Assembly: GCF_000328475.2 (NCBI RefSeq)
Contig: NC_026493.1
Location: 372,001 to 436,000 of the forward strand
Source of the DNA: Mycosarcoma maydis
Lineage: Eukaryota; Basidiomycota; Ustilaginomycetes; Ustilaginales
Direction: 5' to 3'
Length of the DNA: 64,000 nt
Below are positions 52,148-61,217 of the stretch, one piece after another; the first letter of the stretch is position 1; each line of letters opens with the position of its first letter. The position numbers were made by a program, and so were the translations under genes. The notes under the pieces are model-generated. The model had not been told where the DNA came from. It did no database searches and worked only from the letters and a program-made list of their open reading frames with translations.

Positions 52148-53320
52148 TTACTTGATCTTCTCGAGCATCTCGGGGACAGCCTCGTAGAGGTCAGCGACGA
52201 GACCAAGGTCGGCAACCTGGAAGATAGGAGCATCTGCATCCTTGTTGATGGCAACAATGGTTTTGCTGTCCTTCATACCAGCCAAGTGCTGAATGGCACC
52301 CGAAATACCAATAGCAACGTAAAGCTCGGGAGCGATGATCTTACCCGTCTGACCGACCTGCAGCGCGTTATCGGCGTAGCCAGCATCGACGGCAGCTCGC
52401 GAAGCACCGACAGCGGCGTTGAGCGAGTCGGCGAGCGGCTCAATGTACTTGACGAAATTTTCAGCCGACTTGAGCGCACGACCACCAGAAACGACGCGTG
52501 GGGCAGTGGCAAGGTCGGGACGAGAGGACTCGGAGACCTTCTCCTCGACAAACTCGGTGAGCGCCTCGACGCCTTCAGGCTGGACCTCCTCAGTGGTAGC
52601 GCTCCCACCCTCCTGAGCAGCGGCGTCGAAAGCAGTGCCTCGAACGGTAAAGACCTTGACCTTGTCAGAGCTCTTGAGAGTGGCAATGGCGTTACCGGCA
52701 TAGATGGGACGGACGAAGGTGTCCTCACCCTCGAGGCCGATAATGTCGGAAACCTGGGATGAGTCAAGCAAAGCGGCAGCGCGCGGGAAGATGTCGCGAC
52801 CTACGGCAGTGTGTCCTGTGCAAACGTGAGTGTAAGAGTTGGACTCAACGATCTTCTTGATGAGTGGTGCAAGTGGTTCAGAAAGATTGTTGGCAAACTC
52901 GGCGTGCTTGGCAAAGAGGACTTTCTTGATGCCAGGGAGCCTGGAGAAGGAGATAAACAAGAGGGGAATAGAGTGATCACAGATGTAGTTGTCAGTATGG
53001 AAAGTAAACTGTGGAAGCGAAGAGCAAGCGAGTATGCAATTGCACAGAAAGACAACTTACTTGGCAGCCTTTTCGGCGACCTGGCTGGCGTCAGCCTCGC
53101 CACCTACGACAAGCGCATCAATGTCACCTCCAAGCTTCTGAGCGGCAGTGAGGGCGGAGAGAGTGGCGGCAGCAAAGTTGCCATTTTTGTGCTCGAGGAA
53201 GACGAGCGTGTTTGCGAGGTCGACACGAGAAGTAGCAAAGCCTCGACGCAGAGGCAAGGCGCGAGCAGCGTTGGAAGTGCTACGCAGGGCGACACGGGGA
53301 AACATGGCGGGTGCAAACAT
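52148..53320 (-). CDS. ETFA: Electron transfer flavoprotein alpha subunit, mitochondrial (2 exons)
   Basis: FAD-binding subunit of ETF (yeast Aim45), carrying electrons from acyl-CoA and other matrix dehydrogenases to ETF-ubiquinone oxidoreductase. Exon 1 is 53320-53061 and exon 2 is 52940-52148, with a 120-nt GTAAGT...CTCCAG intron (phase 2), giving 350 residues. A mitochondrial presequence ([19 protein letters not shown]... to about residue 34) precedes [21 protein letters not shown]. The C-terminal FAD domain has [49 protein letters not shown] and [14 protein letters not shown], all complete. Normal family length. Confidence 0.96.
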
Positions 53321-53842
53321 TGTGAAGGTATAGGGAAGGTTGATGGTGATGATAACGTGAAGAGATGCCAAGCAGCAATAGCCAAGGGGGAAGTCCAGCA
53401 ACAACTCTGCCGGATCACATCGGACGCACTCTGACGAGTCGGTGACTCTCCGCTTTCAACGTCGCTTTCACCCGTCGACCTTTTCTTGAAGCCACACAGA
53501 CGCTGCTGTGACCGGCTCAGCCGATGCGGAGCACCCGAACAAAAGCACCCACTAAGTATTACCTAATCACACTCCTCAATTTTCGCGCTTGCTTCCCTTT
53601 TGTGCTTCACGCTTCACGCTCACTTTGGATGAATGTATATTACGGAGACATAACAGCCTCTTTTCACAAAAAAAATATCACGAATCACGAATCACGAATC
53701 ACGAATCACGAATCACGAATCACGAATGCACGATTCGTGAACCTGGTCCTCTCTGCCGGCTGACGTAGCTGACGGCATGACGTGAGGCCAAAGTGCCTTG
53801 GACCAGTCACAGTCGTGAGTCACTCGTGACTGTGAAGGCTGA
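53321..53842. other. Divergent promoter region ETFA / DHH protein
   Basis: Contains the 7-unit AAT-CACG array (53676-53727) and ACT-CGTG-ACT words near 53815-53832. No gene seen. Confidence 0.55.
53676..53727. repeat. Heptamer tandem array, AAT-CACG
   Basis: Seven CACG cores, each followed by AAT, opened by TAT. The strand-complement form of the array at 20367-20432. A further ATT-CGTG-AAC follows after two bases. Confidence 0.95.
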
Positions 53843-55573
53843 ATGTATGTGAACCACGTGAACCCTGCGTGTTGTGTACTTGTACATCGTGCATCTGCCG
53901 TGTCGATGTCGAGTCGGCCATCCAAGCAGGTAGCTCGTACGACGTGTACTCATCTGTGCTTCGACATACACTGCCGACGAGGCATGCCCGCGCGCATTCT
54001 TTGGCGGCCTAGCCTGTCGCTAGAAGCTAGATCGTGCCTCCGAAGAGCGCTGCCGCTGCATCGACGAGTCACTGCCATCACATTCGACAGCATGTCCAAA
54101 CGAGTCGCTTCGTCTACTGCTGTTGCACCCAGCGCCGCTTCCACCAAGCGCAAGAAATCCTCTACTGAGCTCTCATCTTCCATTCCGTCTATACCGCCGT
54201 TCGAAGTCGCTCGTCTATCTGAAATGTATCGAGAATGGCCAGCACCTGCCTCCCGAATGCAAGAGGCTGCCGATTTTCTACGTGCATGTGCAGCCTCATC
54301 TCGATCCGATCGTATTCTCCTCGTACCAGACAAGGATGCAGACGGCCTTTCCTCGGGAGTCATCATGTATCGCACTCTGGTTCAAGCTCTAGGCATCGAT
54401 CCGTCGCGTATCGACATTCATCTCATGACCAAGGGAAGCAATCTTTCTGCCGAATCACAGCGCGACTCCATGTCAAAGTACGGGGCTAAATGGATTATTG
54501 TTCTCGACCAAGGATCTCGAAATGGCCCGCCTCTGGTACCTGGTGCAGAGAATGGCTGGAAGTACGAGCATGTGGAAGCTGTCAGGACGATGGTAGTAGA
54601 TCACCATTGGCTGGCAGAAGGAGAACCAGGACCAGAAGGCTGTCTCATGCTCAATGCGTGTCATCACAAGCCGGTAGCCACAGCTTCTTTGCTCACATGG
54701 GTGCTATGTCGACCCTTGTGGTCCGAAGAAACGGCAGAGCTTGCGCAGGATCGAATCGACTACGTCGCGGTGCTTGGTACGATGGGCGATCTCAGCGTCA
54801 ACGTTGAATGGGATCCGCCTTTCCCAGACCTCACTTGCGAAGTGAAGAAATGGACCAAGAAACGTCTGGGATCAGCCATTGCGCTTCTCAACGCTCCACG
54901 GCGTACACCCGATTTCGACGTCATCACCGCCTGGTCTGCCCTCCTCTCCTCCAAGTCCCCACTCACCATCCTCGATCCAGCCACCAATAGGCACGCCGCT
55001 CGTCTGTACGAAGCCCGAGATATGGTAGCACTCGAAACAGAACGCTGTACGCACACGCCGCCCAAATTTTCCAAAGACGGTCGTGTAGCTTTACTCCGCA
55101 TTACCTCAGCGTATCAAGTCCACCCATCGATAGCAACACGCTGGACGGGAGCTTTGAAGAGCAAGAATTTGCAAGTGGTCATGTGCGCCAATGATGGCTA
55201 CAACCAAGGCTTGGTGAATTTCAGTTGTCGCATCGCACAGGTGGCCAAGAAACGCGGTGAAGAGGTCAACATCATCCAGGTACTCAATAGCTATGCGGAC
55301 ACGGATCCCGAGTGGAAGAAAGAGGTGACGGACGCGCTGGGCGGCAATGCATTTAATGGTCATCCACAGGCAAGTGGTGGCATCTTCCCAAAGGAACACT
55401 TTGATAAGTTCTACGAGCTGATGCAGATCGGTGTCCCTCCTGATGGAACGAGTAGGGCGAAAGGAGGTGGGAAAACGAGCAAGAGTAAGGTGCCAGTGCA
55501 AAAGAACAATTTGCTGGCTATGGGGTTCTCCACTTCGCCCAGAAAGAAGCAGCAGCAGCAACAGTCACCATAG
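53843..55573 (+). CDS. DHH/DHHA1-family phosphoesterase (RecJ/NrnA-like fold)
   Basis: A 576-residue frame from ATG 53843. Two later ATGs are plausible starts: 53984 (Met48, followed by a basic, Ser/Leu/Arg-rich segment with the look of a mitochondrial presequence) and 54092 (Met84, just before the Ser-rich linker). Catalytic DHH part: PDKDADGLSSG (about 162-172, Asp-rich metal motif), LDQGSRNG, VVDHH (about 252-256) and LGTMGDLSVN (about 312-321). C-terminal DHHA1-like part: LLRITSAYQVHP, FSCRIAQVAKKRG and GHPQASGGIF (about 510-520), the substrate-binding Gly-His motif. Such enzymes cleave single-stranded DNA, short oligonucleotides or cyclic dinucleotides; the substrate here is unknown. The tail is Lys/Gln-rich. 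This is not a prune-type exopolyphosphatase by motif layout. Confidence 0.85.
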   Translation: MYVNHVNPACCVLVHRASAVSMSSRPSKQVARTTCTHLCFDIHCRRGMPARILWRPSLSLEARSCLRRALPLHRRVTAITFDSMSKRVASSTAVAPSAASTKRKKSSTELSSSIPSIPPFEVARLSEMYREWPAPASRMQEAADFLRACAASSRSDRILLVPDKDADGLSSGVIMYRTLVQALGIDPSRIDIHLMTKGSNLSAESQRDSMSKYGAKWIIVLDQGSRNGPPLVPGAENGWKYEHVEAVRTMVVDHHWLAEGEPGPEGCLMLNACHHKPVATASLLTWVLCRPLWSEETAELAQDRIDYVAVLGTMGDLSVNVEWDPPFPDLTCEVKKWTKKRLGSAIALLNAPRRTPDFDVITAWSALLSSKSPLTILDPATNRHAARLYEARDMVALETERCTHTPPKFSKDGRVALLRITSAYQVHPSIATRWTGALKSKNLQVVMCANDGYNQGLVNFSCRIAQVAKKRGEEVNIIQVLNSYADTDPEWKKEVTDALGGNAFNGHPQASGGIFPKEHFDKFYELMQIGVPPDGTSRAKGGGKTSKSKVPVQKNNLLAMGFSTSPRKKQQQQQSP

Positions 55574-55708
55574 GAAGCAGCGTCAACTTGAGCATCCATC
55601 TCATCGCGCAATCACAGACACAAATCTGGCATTTGAAACAGATCACTGCACTGCACATCGTTCCGAGGTTAATTGCAAAGTGCTATGGCATGCGCAGCGC
55701 GATCGGAA

Positions 55709-58189
55709 TCAAATCTCGTCGGTGTCGACAAACTCCCTCGCATCTGCCGTCGTTACATCCGACTGCCTTGCCTCATCTTCTTCCTCGGTCACCAGCCCGT
55801 ACTCCAACTTGCCATGGATGCTTTCCTCCCAGAACGCTCTATGGTCTTTCAAGAGAATCTTCTTGAAGGAGCGAATGAACAGATTCCAATTGATCGCTTC
55901 CTCGTACTCCTGTGCCACCTTTTTTCCCACCTTTATGCATTCAGCTGCCATCGTGTACTTTTTCTCGCTGACGAGATGGTGGAGCGTAGACTCAAGCGAG
56001 TTGATTGCTGAAGTGATATCGTCCTTCTCGACCAGTTCGAAGAGATGTTTGACTGGATCGGAGAGACGTAAGAGCGTTTGCTTCAGAGCGTTTGCTGATG
56101 GCTGAGTGGCCTGCTCGATCTTCACAGAAGCTGCGACAGGGGCTGAATCGTCTTCGTCCTCAGTCGCATCAGAATCTTCGTCAAGCACAAGATTCCCACT
56201 CTGAGTGCTAGCTGTTGCGGTAGCTTCGATTCGGGGCGCTTTGCTTGCGGCCCCTGCGTCTTCGCGCGAAGCTGTTGCCACTGTCTTCGAAGACGATGAT
56301 GCCATAGCTCTGTTCCGATCGTTTTCATCATTCTGCATAGCGTTAAGGGTGCGCTTCTTCCGGTCGGCGTTGCCCCGTGGCGGTATGTAGGCGATCTTGA
56401 ACCTTTGGCGACACATTTGCGCTGCCTGGGTCGCTGCTGTTCTCACTTGGGAGGGCGCTTCGAGGTACTTGACCAGTTCCGGGTGAGGGCCGGGCAGATC
56501 GTTGCGGTCTGGGTGGATGAAACGCTGACGAACGGCAGTCTTGAGACCGTGGATGGCTGGATTATAGGAATCGAGCACGTCAAACCATGGATCTGGCAGC
56601 TCGAGACTGTCTACGAATGCATCCATGGCCTCCTGATCTGCTTCGTCCGGAATGTTGGGACCTTGACGCAGCTCTGTGCCATCTGTGGTGACGATTCTGT
56701 CCAGAGGAGGGAAAGGAAACCTGCGCAAGTCTTCGCGGAAAGGCGCTTTAGAGTAGAAAAAGTACTCGTTGTGCTCTTCCACTTTGGGTTTGAGCATGCC
56801 CAATTCGGGCTCGGCGCCATCCTTCCTAACAAGTCTGACTACTGCCAGCACATCCAACTCAGCCATGGCGCGAACGAGCGTCGAAATCTGGAGCTGAGAC
56901 TTTATTTGTGCATGATCGGCAAAGACGTACCAGATCTGATCCATGTTATACTCTCTTCGGTAGGCGGATGCGTTGAAAAAGTGAAGGATCTCCATGCTTT
57001 TGTGCGTGTCCATGTTGCCAAAGGATTCTTCGGGGACGGGGATAAGGCTGGCACCAAGCTTCCACGCTCTCGTAAAATTTGCATCCGACTGAGGTGGAAG
57101 CGGCTCAGGCAGCTTGTTGGTGTTGGCGACAGCGGCAAGTTCATCGAGAAGGAAGAATTCTCGCTTGAGATCGGCGCGATACACGATGGATGATTCTGGT
57201 TCCTCGTCTTTGACGGGGGCTACAGGTGTCGAGGTGGGGTTGAGATGGTTGCGCCTTGCGTCTTCGCGTTTGCGCTCTTCTGCTGCCTCTGCACTTTCGC
57301 GTGCAAGCTTGGATATCTTGGACTGGGTCATTGGTCGAGCAGGGTCGGTCATCTTGTACAGACTGATAGGGATTTGAAAGGATCCATTGGAGGAGAGGTC
57401 TTCCGGATCGCCAAAGCTTAGGATGGTTTTGGACGGCGCTGGCTTTGTGATTTGCACGTTTGGCATTGAAGCTTGGGCGATGGCCGAAGCGGCGGTTGCA
57501 AATCCGGCGGTGGGAATCTGAGCCAGGAAGTTTTGCCAAAAGCGTTCGTTCTTCTGCTTGATCTTGTCTTTCGGCTCGAGCTTGATGTCGAAGTGAGGAT
57601 CGTCAAAGTCGACACCAAGCAGGCGCAACGTGATGTTCTCGTCCTTGAGCTTGTTGCTGATCGCCTCCGCACCATCAAAGCCAAATTTTGATCGACCATC
57701 TGTAACGAGATAGACAGTGCGCTTCCACGTGTTCTTTTGGGACGGTTTGATGCCACCCTTTTGTGGATCGGAGGAAAGCTGAATTGCGTCGACGAGCGCA
57801 GCCAGAGGATCGGCGAGTGGCGCTTCTTGGTCCGGATGAACTGCCCGAAGGCTTTGGACCAAATCCAACGTGTCGAGTGTGGGAAGCGCGGGCCAACAGA
57901 CTTCGTCGATGCCCTGGTAGTCGATGGGTGAGTCAGGGATGGAATTGTTGGTGCGTGGCGAGCCGTAGGTGATGATGCCGACGCGCGTTGTTTTGAGGCC
58001 ACGAAGGATGATCTCCGCTATGCGTGACGAGACGAACTCGCAAACCCATTGCAGATTGGTGGTGGAACGAGTGCGTCGTTGCACAGATTGGTTTTCAGTG
58101 ACAATGTGATCCTCAACCTGACGAGTCTCTCCCATGTGAGAAGAAATGTCAAGCGCAAAGAGCGTGAGCGTGTTGGATTCGACACTCAT
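55709..58189 (-). CDS. KU80: Ku80 (Ku86) subunit of the DNA-end-binding Ku heterodimer
   Basis: Binds DNA ends with Ku70 for non-homologous end joining and telomere protection. An 826-residue single exon from ATG 58189. N-terminal vWA domain (LTLFALDISSHMGE, GIITYGSPRT, VYLVTDGRSKF). Ku core beta-barrel from about 255 (IQITKPAPSKTILSFGD, SIVYRADLKREFFLLDE, LVRKDGAEPELGMLKP, YFFYSKAPFREDLRRFPFPPL), then the C-terminal arm (DRNDLPGPHPELVKYLEAP). After an acidic linker there is a helical C-terminal domain (about 700-800: LFELVEKDDITSAINSLE, KKVAQEYEEAINWNLFIRSFKK) and an acidic tail ending REFVDTDEI. The extra C-terminal domain is the part that in animals binds DNA-PKcs. Confidence 0.93.
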   Translation of the reverse strand: MSVESNTLTLFALDISSHMGETRQVEDHIVTENQSVQRRTRSTTNLQWVCEFVSSRIAEIILRGLKTTRVGIITYGSPRTNNSIPDSPIDYQGIDEVCWPALPTLDTLDLVQSLRAVHPDQEAPLADPLAALVDAIQLSSDPQKGGIKPSQKNTWKRTVYLVTDGRSKFGFDGAEAISNKLKDENITLRLLGVDFDDPHFDIKLEPKDKIKQKNERFWQNFLAQIPTAGFATAASAIAQASMPNVQITKPAPSKTILSFGDPEDLSSNGSFQIPISLYKMTDPARPMTQSKISKLARESAEAAEERKREDARRNHLNPTSTPVAPVKDEEPESSIVYRADLKREFFLLDELAAVANTNKLPEPLPPQSDANFTRAWKLGASLIPVPEESFGNMDTHKSMEILHFFNASAYRREYNMDQIWYVFADHAQIKSQLQISTLVRAMAELDVLAVVRLVRKDGAEPELGMLKPKVEEHNEYFFYSKAPFREDLRRFPFPPLDRIVTTDGTELRQGPNIPDEADQEAMDAFVDSLELPDPWFDVLDSYNPAIHGLKTAVRQRFIHPDRNDLPGPHPELVKYLEAPSQVRTAATQAAQMCRQRFKIAYIPPRGNADRKKRTLNAMQNDENDRNRAMASSSSKTVATASREDAGAASKAPRIEATATASTQSGNLVLDEDSDATEDEDDSAPVAASVKIEQATQPSANALKQTLLRLSDPVKHLFELVEKDDITSAINSLESTLHHLVSEKKYTMAAECIKVGKKVAQEYEEAINWNLFIRSFKKILLKDHRAFWEESIHGKLEYGLVTEEEDEARQSDVTTADAREFVDTDEI

Positions 58190-58785
58190 GACTTTATTGA
58201 TGCGGATGTGGCGGCCATGACAAGGGTAGAAGGTGATGATAAGTCGGTGGTGATATTGACAATAGACCTAACGAAAGAGTCATGAGTAGGTGTTGGTTGG
58301 CTTACTCGGCTCGGCTTCGGAGCATTGAACGGCGATGAATGCGCTCACAGCCAAAAGAGTCCAACACTCGTGACTCGTGACTGTACTCGTGACTTTTTCT
58401 CGTGTCTGACAGCTGCAGCCACGGAAGAATCACGAATCACGCCCAACGGGAATCACGAAAAACTCACGACTCATGACTTGACACGGCGTCTTCTCGCTTG
58501 CGACACGCGAAGATTTCTTGAATGTTAGACCATCAATTCAACATCAGCCACGAGCGGGCCAAATTATTCATGATTCGTGGCTGTTCCTCCACTCTGTGAC
58601 TCCTCACCCGGCGAACAGAGCAACACATTCCCCGCATTTTCGGCGTTGAAGCGAGGCCGGAGCGGTTATATTCAGCGTTTTGCGTTCAAGGCAACCGTGA
58701 ACGTAACGTTGGGTGGATATTTTCTTGCCCAATTCACACCATATCCCATTGACCATTATTGGCCTCTGTGTCGCTTGAATCAACC
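58190..58785. other. Divergent promoter region KU80 / isochorismatase-like gene
   Basis: No gene. ACT-CGTG-ACT words are repeated at about 58366-58395, with ACT-CACG-ACT-CATG-ACT near 58462 and ATT-CATG-ATT-CGTG near 58565. Otherwise unremarkable. Confidence 0.55.
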
Positions 58786-59780
58786 ATGGCAGCCGCAGCT
58801 TTCCGCACAGCTCGTATCGAGCTTGCCAAGACTGCTTTCTTCCTATGCGATATGCAAGAGAGATTCAAGACGGTCATCTCCAACTTCGACCTCATCACAC
58901 AGACTTCGGCTCGCATGCTCAAGGCGGCCAAGATCCTCGACGTGCCTGTATTCACCACCGAGCAGAACCCCAAAGGTATGCTAGACATTTTGAAGCTGCC
59001 AGAGTAAATGCTGTAAACGCATTACTGACTTTGTCATCGGTGCAAACTCTCCTCTGTAGCGCTTGGAGCCACCGTCTCGCCGTTGAGCGATTTGCTCAAA
59101 GACCTTCCACAAATCTCAGCTGCTGCAGTGCATCCAAAGACAAAATTCAGCATGGATCTTCCCGATATCACCGACAAGTGGCTCCAGAGCGCTGGAGATA
59201 TCAAGCATGTTGTCATCTTTGGTATTGAGTCGCACGTCTGCGTCCTCCAGACTACCCTCGATCTGCTCGATCGAGGTATCCAGGTGCATGTCATCAAGGA
59301 CGGGGTATCTAGCTGCAATGTTGGTGAGATTGATGTTGCTCTCGAGGTGAGTAGGGCTTCTTTCTTCTAGGGAGCATTGTCTTGATGCCTTTGCTGACGG
59401 TACTTGGCTTTTCGACGATCGTATCATGGCAGAGAATGCGGAATTCGGGTGCTCAGATTACGACGTCAGAGTCTGTGCTCTTTCAGATGCTCGGTGAGTC
59501 CCTTCTTTGGCATTTCTTCGCCTCCATCAAGAGTTTGGATGCGGCTGACACGCCATTGCTTGTATCTGCCTCGGTGATGCCGCAGTTGATGCGTCTCATC
59601 CCAAGTTTAAGGCTATTTCTGGTCTCATCGTAAGTTGCTGCATGCTGGATGTAAGTGTAGGAGCCTGAGCTAAAGTCCAAGACAGCTGACAGCCGCCTGT
59701 TCTGTTGTTCATATTCACAGAAAGAGGAAAAGCAGCAGATCAAGGATGCCGTCAACACTCTGGGACTGGCCAAGTACTAG
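58786..59780 (+). CDS. Isochorismatase-domain (ISOC1/2-like) hydrolase, five exons
   Basis: Cysteine-hydrolase fold protein of the ISOC/Pnc1-related superfamily, substrate unknown. Exons are 58786-58975, 59060-59346, 59433-59493, 59586-59629 and 59721-59780, giving 213 residues. The start is the ATG at 58786 (MAAAAFRTARIEL); the longer frame begins at a TTG. Motifs: AFFLCDMQERF (first catalytic Asp), FTTEQNPKALGAT, HPKTKFSM (Lys), VVIFGIESHVCVLQTTLDL with the nucleophile Cys, and SSCNVGEIDVALERMRNSGA. The product ends DASHPKFKAISGLIKEE..., matching ISOC2 ends. For intron 3 I use the acceptor GCCGCAG at 59585; this restores a normal frame with a GT-AG pair. Confidence 0.85.
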
Positions 59781-61217
59781 TCCGCTTCATTCGCCTGTCG
59801 GGGTGCCTGCATCTGCCTACAATCTCATCAAAATCAGCTATACGCATGCTTGGAAAGTGTATCGCCCCTCTGAAAGCATTTGCTCATGACCAGGTCAACG
59901 TTGAGACAAATCACGAATCACGAATTTTGGCAGAGACGTTCGCGCTACATGATGCGCAATCGTGAATCGTGAATGCTACATGCGTGATGCACGGTGCATG
60001 GTGAACGGTGCGAGCCAAAAATTGTTAGACCTCTTCTCCTACACTCTCGCATCGAACCCGTGTGCAGCGGACAGACTCACGACTGGTGACTTCACGTGAG
60101 GCACCAGACAAAGACGCCAAAAAGCGCAAAAACGAGTCGCGTCGCGCACACAGTCAGAAAAAGCGCGCGTAGGATGACAGACAATCCACCAGAATGACCA
60201 GCCAGTATGTGTGATTCTGACGCGTGGCCTTGAGGCAATCGCCCCAACCAACGTTAAGAAGATCTGAGGGAGGTTTACAGGGAAAGGCAAAACCCTGTGC
60301 AGCTAGAGAGTCGGAAGGAGCAATCCGAATGGGCTTCTGCAGCCATCAAACAACGGGCCGCCCGAAAAGTGATCGTAAAGGCTCGTAAAAGCCCTTATGG
60401 ACTCGCACGGTCGCGCAAGCAACGCCTCTCTTCAGAGCGTACAGTACTGTACACGGCACGACAAGCCGATTGTGTGGGAAAGAAAAGGTCTCGGGCGAAT
60501 GAAATATAACGACACTTGAGTTCAGCCGTGTATATCATTTCGGAACTTGACCGTTGACCAGTGACGAGTAAAAGAAACGTGCCGCAAAAGAGGCGTCATG
60601 AAAAACGGCCATGTTAATCCAACCTACGAAAGAGGCTCGTTCAACGCAACAGGCGCGCTGTATTACCGTGTCACTTACCTGTGACAACGTACATTCGTGA
60701 TTCACGATGGGCTCGCTTGCAAGGGTCTCTCTTGTGGCGTAGTATTCTCAACTTATCATCATTGCTTAAGTCATCGTGTATTATAATCGTGAATCAATCA
60801 CGAATCACGAATGGTGTTGATGGTTAACTTAACTCATAACAAATCACGAATGTTGTGTTTTTTCTCTGTGTTGTCACTCGTGACTTGTCTGTCTTTGCTT
60901 CTCAAAATTCCCGAGCAGGTGCTGCTTTGGCACAGACAAACCCACTCCTGACTCTGATCCATCATCGCCGCCATCGCTCGCCTCTTCCGGCCGTCATCGA
61001 TCGACTTTTGCTTTCTTTTCGAGCGATTCAAGGCGCGTCAAAGTCGCAACAGTCGTGAGTGTCACCACACCCACTTCTGTTTGCAAGAGAAGGGCACCGA
61101 TCTTGCTTAGCACTTCCAAGGTCCATGCCGATGACAGCCGTGTCAAGCTAGACGGAGTAGCCCATTACCAATTGCATCCTACTTCGTCACGAGTCATCGT
61201 TTGCCCTCGTCACAGTC
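59781..61217. other. Intergenic, sirtuin upstream region
   Basis: About 1.4 kb with no recognised gene. AAT-CACG-AAT and AAT-CGTG-AAT words occur at about 59915-59975, and again at 60690-60860 with ATT-CACG-ATG and an AAT-CACG-AAT pair. The 60040-60540 part has short frames of no known type. An upstream exon of the sirtuin gene in the last 300 bp cannot be excluded. Confidence 0.45.

Noticed and set aside
52121..52762. Plus-strand frame over ETFA
   Set aside because: Complement of the conserved FAD-domain sequence, with no own domain.
59494..59573. Non-canonical GT...CG intron in the isochorismatase-like gene
   Set aside because: An acceptor 12 bp further on (CAG at 59583-59585) gives a canonical intron and a normal DASHPKF sequence.
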